From Thermoplasmatales archaeon SW_10_69_26 (GTDB lineage Archaea; Thermoplasmatota; SW-10-69-26), in contig PXUB01000007.1 of NCBI GenBank assembly GCA_003009755.1, positions 46,941 to 60,427 of the forward strand: a stretch of DNA of 13,487 nt, written 5' to 3'. A model generated the notes under the pieces. The model ran no database searches, was not told the DNA's origin, and saw nothing but the letters and a program-made list of their open reading frames with translations. Shown here in pieces: positions 13,327 to 13,487 of this stretch. Made by a program: the position numbers and the translations under genes. The number at the start of each line of letters is the position of its first letter. The stretch's first letter is position 1.

Positions 13327-13363
13327 ACACTCTTGTAGCGACCGCCGCTACAAAAGTGTTGCG
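13323..13363. promoter_or_regulatory. Tandem operator: two 18-bp palindromes
   Basis: Four alternating half-sites are visible: CGCTACA (13323-13329), TGTAGCG (13334-13340), CGCTACA (13346-13352) and TGTTGCG (13357-13363, one mismatch). Each pair is an 18-bp palindrome with a 4-base gap (CTCT, AAAG). The two palindromes are 5 bases apart, 23 bp centre to centre. The second covers the TATA-like box of the leftward operon and the first lies about where transcription should begin, so a dimeric repressor bound here would block initiation. The repressor is not in this window. Confidence 0.75.
13349..13355 (-). promoter_or_regulatory. TATA-like box for the minus-strand operon
   Basis: On the minus strand TTTTGTA stands out in GC-rich sequence, about 55 bases before the ATG at 13297. 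Standard spacing places transcription near 13328, leaving a roughly 30-base leader with GGTGA near its end. Confidence 0.5.
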
Positions 13364-13411
13364 TTGGCGGACGAGAGTCACCCTGCGAGGAGGAGAGGCT
13401 GCCTTCGTGAT

Positions 13412-13487
13412 TTACTCGTCGATGTTCCGTTCCGGATCGGCGTAGAAGGCGTCGAACGAGAGGTCATATCCCCGCCAAAGGACGATC
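13412..13487 (-). CDS. Partial gene, C-terminus only
   Basis: The minus frame ends in LWRGYDLSFDAFYADPERN then IDE and TAA, with amino-acid use like the other element genes. The body lies beyond the right edge, so no function can be given. It is upstream of, and separated by 114 bases from, the operator-controlled operon, on the same strand. Confidence 0.5.
   Translation of the reverse strand, partial: IVLWRGYDLSFDAFYADPERNIDE

Larger units (their letters stand above)
8544..13487. mobile_element. Integrated element (provirus-like), right end outside window
   Basis: A serine recombinase next to the last host-like gene, an annealing protein with its nuclease, a run of tiny overlapping genes, zinc-binding small proteins, AbrB-like proteins and a promoter with tandem operators together indicate an integrated virus or similar element. 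The left boundary is placed after the stop at 8543 because genes to the left look chromosomal; the exact attachment site cannot be proven without the other end. No structural, packaging or replication genes are seen in this portion. Confidence 0.75.

Noticed and set aside
13323-13363. CRISPR-like or transposon-end repeat
   Set aside because: The half-sites alternate orientation with 4-5 base gaps and lie on a promoter, which fits operators; there are no spacers and no second terminal copy.

Overview
This very GC-rich window looks archaeal. Two lipoprotein genes have TATA-like boxes about 25-33 bases before the start, giving leaderless or short-leader transcripts. There are strongly acidic secreted proteins, a DUF7521-like membrane protein beside a tandem winged-helix regulator, and AbrB/DUF2080-like small proteins of the kind found in haloarchaeal mobile elements. 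A euryarchaeon (Thermoplasmatota or Halobacteria relative) is the best inference; the sequence alone does not fix the lineage. No rRNA or tRNA was seen.

Left part, about 1-8543 (host-like): a 32-residue membrane microprotein (172-270, minus) lies divergent from an envelope cluster on the plus strand. That cluster holds a lipoprotein (396-1415), a DUF4382 lipoprotein with calcium-binding-like Asp repeats and a charged tail (1501-2604), a secreted C-terminally anchored protein (2730-3791), a DUF7521-like membrane protein (3779-4051) and a two-winged-helix regulator (4185-4823). A minus-strand block follows: a 54-residue protein, a three-helix membrane protein, a frameshifted DinB-family gene and an uncharacterised protein with a possible nuclease-like core. 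A secreted PPC-like protein (7245-8543) reads away from this block.

Right part, about 8544-13487 (integrated element): a probable 56-residue gene and a short serine recombinase read rightward, each behind GGAGGT six bases before its start. Facing them is a minus-strand operon of ten genes, nine joined by overlapping start and stop codons. It includes an ERF-type single-strand annealing protein and a RecB/Cas4-like PD-(D/E)XK nuclease (a two-component recombination pair), several zinc-binding or very small proteins, and two related AbrB-like proteins. The operon promoter carries two tandem 18-bp palindromes built from CGCTACA/TGTAGCG half-sites, one over the TATA-like box, which is the layout of a repressor-controlled early viral operon. 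The C-terminus of one more minus-strand gene runs off the right edge. No capsid, terminase or replication initiator gene is in view, so virus versus other integrative element cannot be settled here.
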